64,000 bases of DNA from assembly GCF_932526225.1 (NCBI RefSeq), contig NC_064042.1:7681540-7745539 (forward strand). The letters are read 5' to 3'. Below are positions 60,801 through 64,000 of the stretch, one piece after another (within the stretch, counting starts at the first letter, position 1; every line of letters begins with the position of its first letter). The stretch comes from Nematostella vectensis. Lineage: Eukaryota > Cnidaria > Anthozoa > Actiniaria > Edwardsiidae. Below the pieces are notes generated by a model, which had not been told where the DNA came from, did not search any database, and was given only the letters and a program-made list of their open reading frames with translations. A program made the position numbers and the translations under genes.

Positions 60801-63800
60801 GGCGTTATGAAATACCATTTCCTTTTTTCGAGAAATGTTTAGAAAACATAAAAAAACCTCTTTTTAGTCTATTCCTTAGTTATGAAATACCATTTCCTTT
60901 TTCGAGAACTCTTTGGAAAGGGGTCGTTAGCAAAATCGGGAGTTATGAAATTTCCTTTCCTTTATTGAGAAATGATAAGCAAACACTGACAATCCTCTTC
61001 ATAGTCTATTCCTTATTCGGATAAGTCGTAAAACGAAATGGGACGTTTGGAGATTCCATTTCCTTATTCGCGAAAACTAACTTGAATAAGGAACAGTTCC
61101 CTATTCGTGTCACTGCACTAATCTATTGGTTATGTCAGAGCCTTATCTAGTAGCCAAGGTGTTAATTGACAACAAGCACTACAAATTGTGGTTTTGTTAG
61201 CAAGGTCAAATTCCTTCTACACGCGTACGTAGTCAAGTAAAGCGTGAATATTTCTCCTCTAAATATATTAATGCGTTTGGAAATAAAGCCCAAGATACAA
61301 ATACATTTATTAGATGAGAGGTAGATTTCCTCTCTTTTGCTAGATTCATTTGTGAAAGCGATTTGCACGCATTTCGTAATTTGACCTTTTGTAGCAGATA
61401 GAGTCTCATGTTCACAGCTCCGCTTAGCAGCGAGCACGTTAAAGCATCGAAATTTACCCGACGAAAATGCTGTTGGACTTGTTCTGAATAAGCTGTTATG
61501 CCTAAATACTGTTTCAACTCGAATTAAAAGGTATTATGTAAGTACCCCCCCGGATTTGAATAAGGAACTGAGCGAATAAGGAAACAGACGAAAAAGGAAC
61601 TGCGAATAAGGAACTAACTTCACTCTGGTGGGGTAGGGTGAGTAAAAATGCTCACGCGCAGTGGTGGTTACTAAAAATAGCCGTATTCGGACGCGACATG
61701 GCGCGCGGGTAATACCAAAGTGTCCCTCTCTTATCTTATGCTCTCTTGCAATAACTTAATTTTTGAAAACATGATAATAAGGCACTTTTCACTAATACCT
61801 TTACATAATAATTCAGTGCACTCTTTTTTTATTAGAACGTCTAATTTTCGATTGAGCCTGGGCCGTTATTTTTGGAGCAGTTTAAGGTGGAAATGTTTTT
61901 AATTTTCAGTGTATATAAAAATATTAAACTCAATGAATTATTAGAAGAGAGTTTCCCAAATGATCAATAGCAATAATATGTATGGTTTGTATTATAAACA
62001 CAGTGCCGTAGCAGGCCTCGAAATATTGGGGGCACAATACAGATACATTAAGAAAATATTTGGGGTAACAGCCACGCCCCTACTGGTCATTTCCTTATAA
62101 TTTTTAAAATATTAGGAGGGGGGCACATGCCCCCAGTGCCCCACCCCCTGCTACGGCCCTGTATTTTCATTTTAAATATATTAAATATTTCAAAATAAAA
62201 ATATATGAAATGCAACAATCAGCAGAAATAAAGCAAATTAAATCATAATGAAAACAATATTCTCCACAGCCTAGGGACCCAAAAAATAGATATAAAATCT
62301 ACCCTACACCCCCTTCATAGAATAGAACTAAGTCACATAAAGACACTATGGTAGTCATGTAGTAGTTTGCATTGTATTCAACATACTAGGACTCACTTAT
62401 ATATGATGGCTAACCTGCTCTGTGGTCATGGGAGTCATGCATTAGTTTGTATGACATTCAACATTAAAGCAACTAGAAGTTGCTTTAATAGTGGCTGTAA
62501 TGTAGAGTACATTTCAAACTTAATGCATGACCACAGAGCAAGTTGAGCCATCATAAAGGATAGCTCACCTTTTTGCTCCGTGGTTATGCAATAGTTTGAA
62601 ATGTATTCAACATTAAAGCAACTACAAAAACTCTATTATATAAAAACTATATTATATAACTTCTATGTTATATACACTACTTAAGGATGGCTCAACTTGC
62701 TCTGTGGTCATGCAATAGTTTGTATCTAACATTAAAGTCACTAGAGGACTCTTAGAAAAGAAACTTGCTCTGTGGTCACATGATAGTTTGTATTGTATTC
62801 AATATAAAGCCACTAGAAGGACTCAGGTAGTGTTCATTCAGCACCTCTCCACTTGAGTTTTCTGTACAGCCCTCCCTTTGTCAACATCAAAACTTTGTTG
62901 ACCCACTCAGGAGAAATCCAAAATTTGTTTTGCCCCCCCCCCCCCCCCTCCTCTTCAAAAATCCACAACTTCACTTGAAAATATAGATACATATAAACAA
63001 ATCATGTAATAAAAAACAACCAAGAAATAATATTTCTTATTTTTATAAGTCAAATGTGGCCTTGCGGCGTTTTGAAACAGTAAAGAATATGTATCTATAC
63101 CTATAATTTTTGCATGCCATATCACTAGTCCATATCACGCAGGACAATTTTATATTTTACTGCATGGGACTGTCCTAATAAAAGATCGTACTATGCCCTT
63201 GGTCTGATAGATCTCCCAGATCTGGTACTCGTGGGGGTGTCCAAAGCAAAGGTATCCTAGTCAGACTTTTTACACATTGACATTATTTAATAACCTGCCG
63301 TACTACATTCTAAGTATATTTTACAAATGCATATATTTCAGTTGTTGTTTTTTATTGATCCTATAGGTCAAGCTTAAATGAACTACTACAGAGTAATAAG
63401 CGATCACGGCTCAACAGCAGTAAATGTAGCCTAAATATGTTATTGGCAACACTAGGAAACAGCTTTTCTTGCATTTTGATTAATCATTTCAATAATAATA
63501 AATAAAAAAGTTTACCACTTTTATGGTTTGAAACCCCCTTCAACCACATTGAAACTTTTATGACCTCCCCATTGGCGTACCCAAAACTTTTTAGCCCCCC
63601 CCCCCCCCCATGTGGGAACCGACCCCCCCCCTCGGCCATAAATAATGAACACTCCCTCATAGAAATGATGGCTCAACTTGCTCTGTGTTCACGCAATAGA
63701 TTGAAATGTATGTAAAATTAAAGTCACTAGAGGGACTCACTTAGAAATGATGGTTCAACTTATTGCTCTGTGGTCACAGAGTAATAACACCTTTTCCTTT

Positions 63801-64000
63801 AAATTTTCAGTGCCGTAACTACTATAGCCCCCCCAGAAATGACCAGTAGACTGTGCCCCCCCCAGTTTTCTTAATGAGTCTTCTATCGTGCCCCCCCCCC
63901 CTATATTTTGATGTCCATTGATGACTAACCTTGCTCTGTTGCCGTATCAAACTCGAAGAACCCCCTCGTGTCAACCATTGTAAAGCCTAAATCATGAAAG
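57846..64000 (-). CDS. GTPase B (5' part missing): paralogue of GTPase A
   Basis: Three minus-strand exons are visible: 63930 to beyond 64000, 58757-58993 and 57846-58207 (stop TAG 57846-57848). They join in phase 1 at both junctions. The first carries the switch-II motif VDTRGFFEFD (compare VDTRGFFNYN in A). The second carries ELFRIFYGGVKEGEVIDRG and VLWVIKANDVRL (compare VVKANDIRL in A). The third carries the THSD base-recognition motif and a basic, Arg-rich C-terminus; it corresponds to exons 4 and 5 of A fused without an intron, and the A exon 6 domain is absent. The acceptor at 58208 (TTACCATAG) was chosen because the longer reading would create an in-frame TAG. The P-loop and N-terminus lie right of the window. 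The 4.9-kb intron contains a transposon only 54 bp from the 58993 acceptor. Confidence 0.8.
58246..58500. mobile_element. Eroded pogo/Tigger-like fragments
   Basis: ACAATAGACCCTCTTTAATC and AATAGAACCCCTTTAAGTCA at the left, CATAACGATTATTTATCC and TATAACGATATCG inside, and the inverted end GCCATATTGAGGCTCCACTG at the right. These resemble the termini of the element at 34597-35230. Confidence 0.45.
58599..58745. repeat. Dispersed repeat family R copy in GTPase B intron
   Basis: GAGCCGTAGCCGTAGCAGGC at the left, then ACGCCCATTCTGGTCATTTC, GGCACATGCCCCCAGTGCCC and CTGCTTCGGCCTTG at the right. Confidence 0.7.
59048..61755 (+). mobile_element. DNA transposon family T, copy 2 (7-bp target duplication, expanded interior)
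   Basis: The element 59055-61748 (2694 bp) has the same CAAGAGAGCATAAGATAAGA ends as copy 1 and is flanked by the perfect 7-bp repeat CAATAAC (59048-59054, 61749-61755). Relative to copy 1 it carries about 340 extra bp near 59340-59680 and about 1.7 kb inserted after AACAAGATGTAAATGCCA (59969), including a 104-bp satellite. There is no transposase. Confidence 0.88.
59998..61080. repeat. About 104-bp satellite inside transposon copy 2
   Basis: About ten units around TTATGAAATACCATTTCCTT, ATTCGAGAAATGTTTAGAAA and AGTCTATTCCTTATTCGGAT, then AAGTAGTTAAAACGAAATCAGG. Two subtypes (TTTATTGAGAAATGATGAGC and TTATTCGAGAAATG) alternate in a higher-order pattern. Confidence 0.93.
62003..62163. repeat. 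Dispersed repeat family R, best-preserved copy
   Basis: GTGCCGTAGCAGGCCTCGAA at the left and CCCCCTGCTACGGCCCTGT at the right form inverted ends around ACAGCCACGCCCCTACTGGT and CACATGCCCCCAGTGCCCC. The layout is that of a short MITE. Confidence 0.75.
62335..62828. repeat. Degenerate CTTGCTCTGTGGTCATGCAATAGTTTG tandem repeat
   Basis: About six units of 60-110 bp combining TTGCTCTGTGGTCATG, GTTTGTATTGTATTCAACAT and TAAAGCAACTAGAAGGACTC. It resumes at 63655-63790 after an inserted segment. Confidence 0.8.
62829..63654. mobile_element. Insertion that splits the CTTGCTCTGTGG array
   Basis: The left edge GGTAGTGTTCATTCAGCACC and the right edge TAAATAATGAACACTCCCTC are inverted (AGTGTTCATT / AATGAACACT), and the flanking array continues on both sides. 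The interior has two C-runs (62935-62948, 63596-63609) in similar contexts and no ORF. Confidence 0.5.
63655..63929. repeat. Array remnant and inverted R-family fragment
   Basis: 63655-63790 continues the CTTGCTCTGTGG array. 63810-63905 holds a partial R-family copy in reverse (CAGAAATGACCAGTAGACTG, then poly-C and TTTTCTTAATG). GTPase B exon sequence starts at 63930. Confidence 0.6.

Overview
The window looks like nuclear DNA of an invertebrate animal, most likely an anthozoan cnidarian of the sea-anemone kind. That assignment is inference: it rests on intron-rich metazoan genes (glypicans, a PARL rhomboid protease, a p21/p27-type CDK inhibitor, an IFI44-like GTPase), AT-rich intergenic DNA, many short terminal-inverted-repeat elements and very many minisatellites. 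No rRNA, tRNA, CRISPR array or bacterial operon was seen. All exon structures were built by hand from reading frame, GT-AG (or GC-AG) sites and codon phase.

Layout. (1) 1-10628, plus strand: the 3' part of a glypican gene, five exons in the window, with introns full of minisatellites (28, 24 and 30 bp units) and a nest of three small DNA transposons. (2) 10629-15640: intergenic, with a 23-bp array. (3) 15641-23467, plus: a complete second glypican gene (6 exons, 567 aa), a tandem but diverged paralogue, followed by a cluster of CRE-type palindromes and two satellite arrays. (4) 27040-34147, plus: a complete PARL-type mitochondrial rhomboid protease (10 exons, 340 aa), with a possible antisense 49-aa ORF in intron 4. 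(5) 36440-36736, minus: a p21/p27-like CDK inhibitor exon. (6) 39091-64000: a cluster of two multi-exon gene families. GTPase A (minus, 6 exons, 452 aa) has an N-myristoylation signal, a coiled coil and an IFI44-like P-loop domain. It is divergent, 738 bp apart, from the first of two tandem plus-strand paralogues (D1, 714 aa; D2, rearranged). GTPase B, a diverged paralogue of GTPase A, converges on D2 from the right and runs off the window.

The D proteins are the best candidate for something undescribed. They contain a two-exon domain that is itself duplicated inside the protein, with the same intron position and phase in both halves and a shared IHxDAL signature, followed by a charged linker and a novel C-terminal domain. 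Pairing with an immune-type GTPase suggests, but does not prove, an innate-immunity or cell-death role.

A second theme is that several minisatellites in this cluster are tandem copies of exon edges: a 5' splice site of GTPase A, a 3' splice site of D2 and the terminal exon of GTPase B. The glypican genes also have arrays abutting or imitating splice acceptors.
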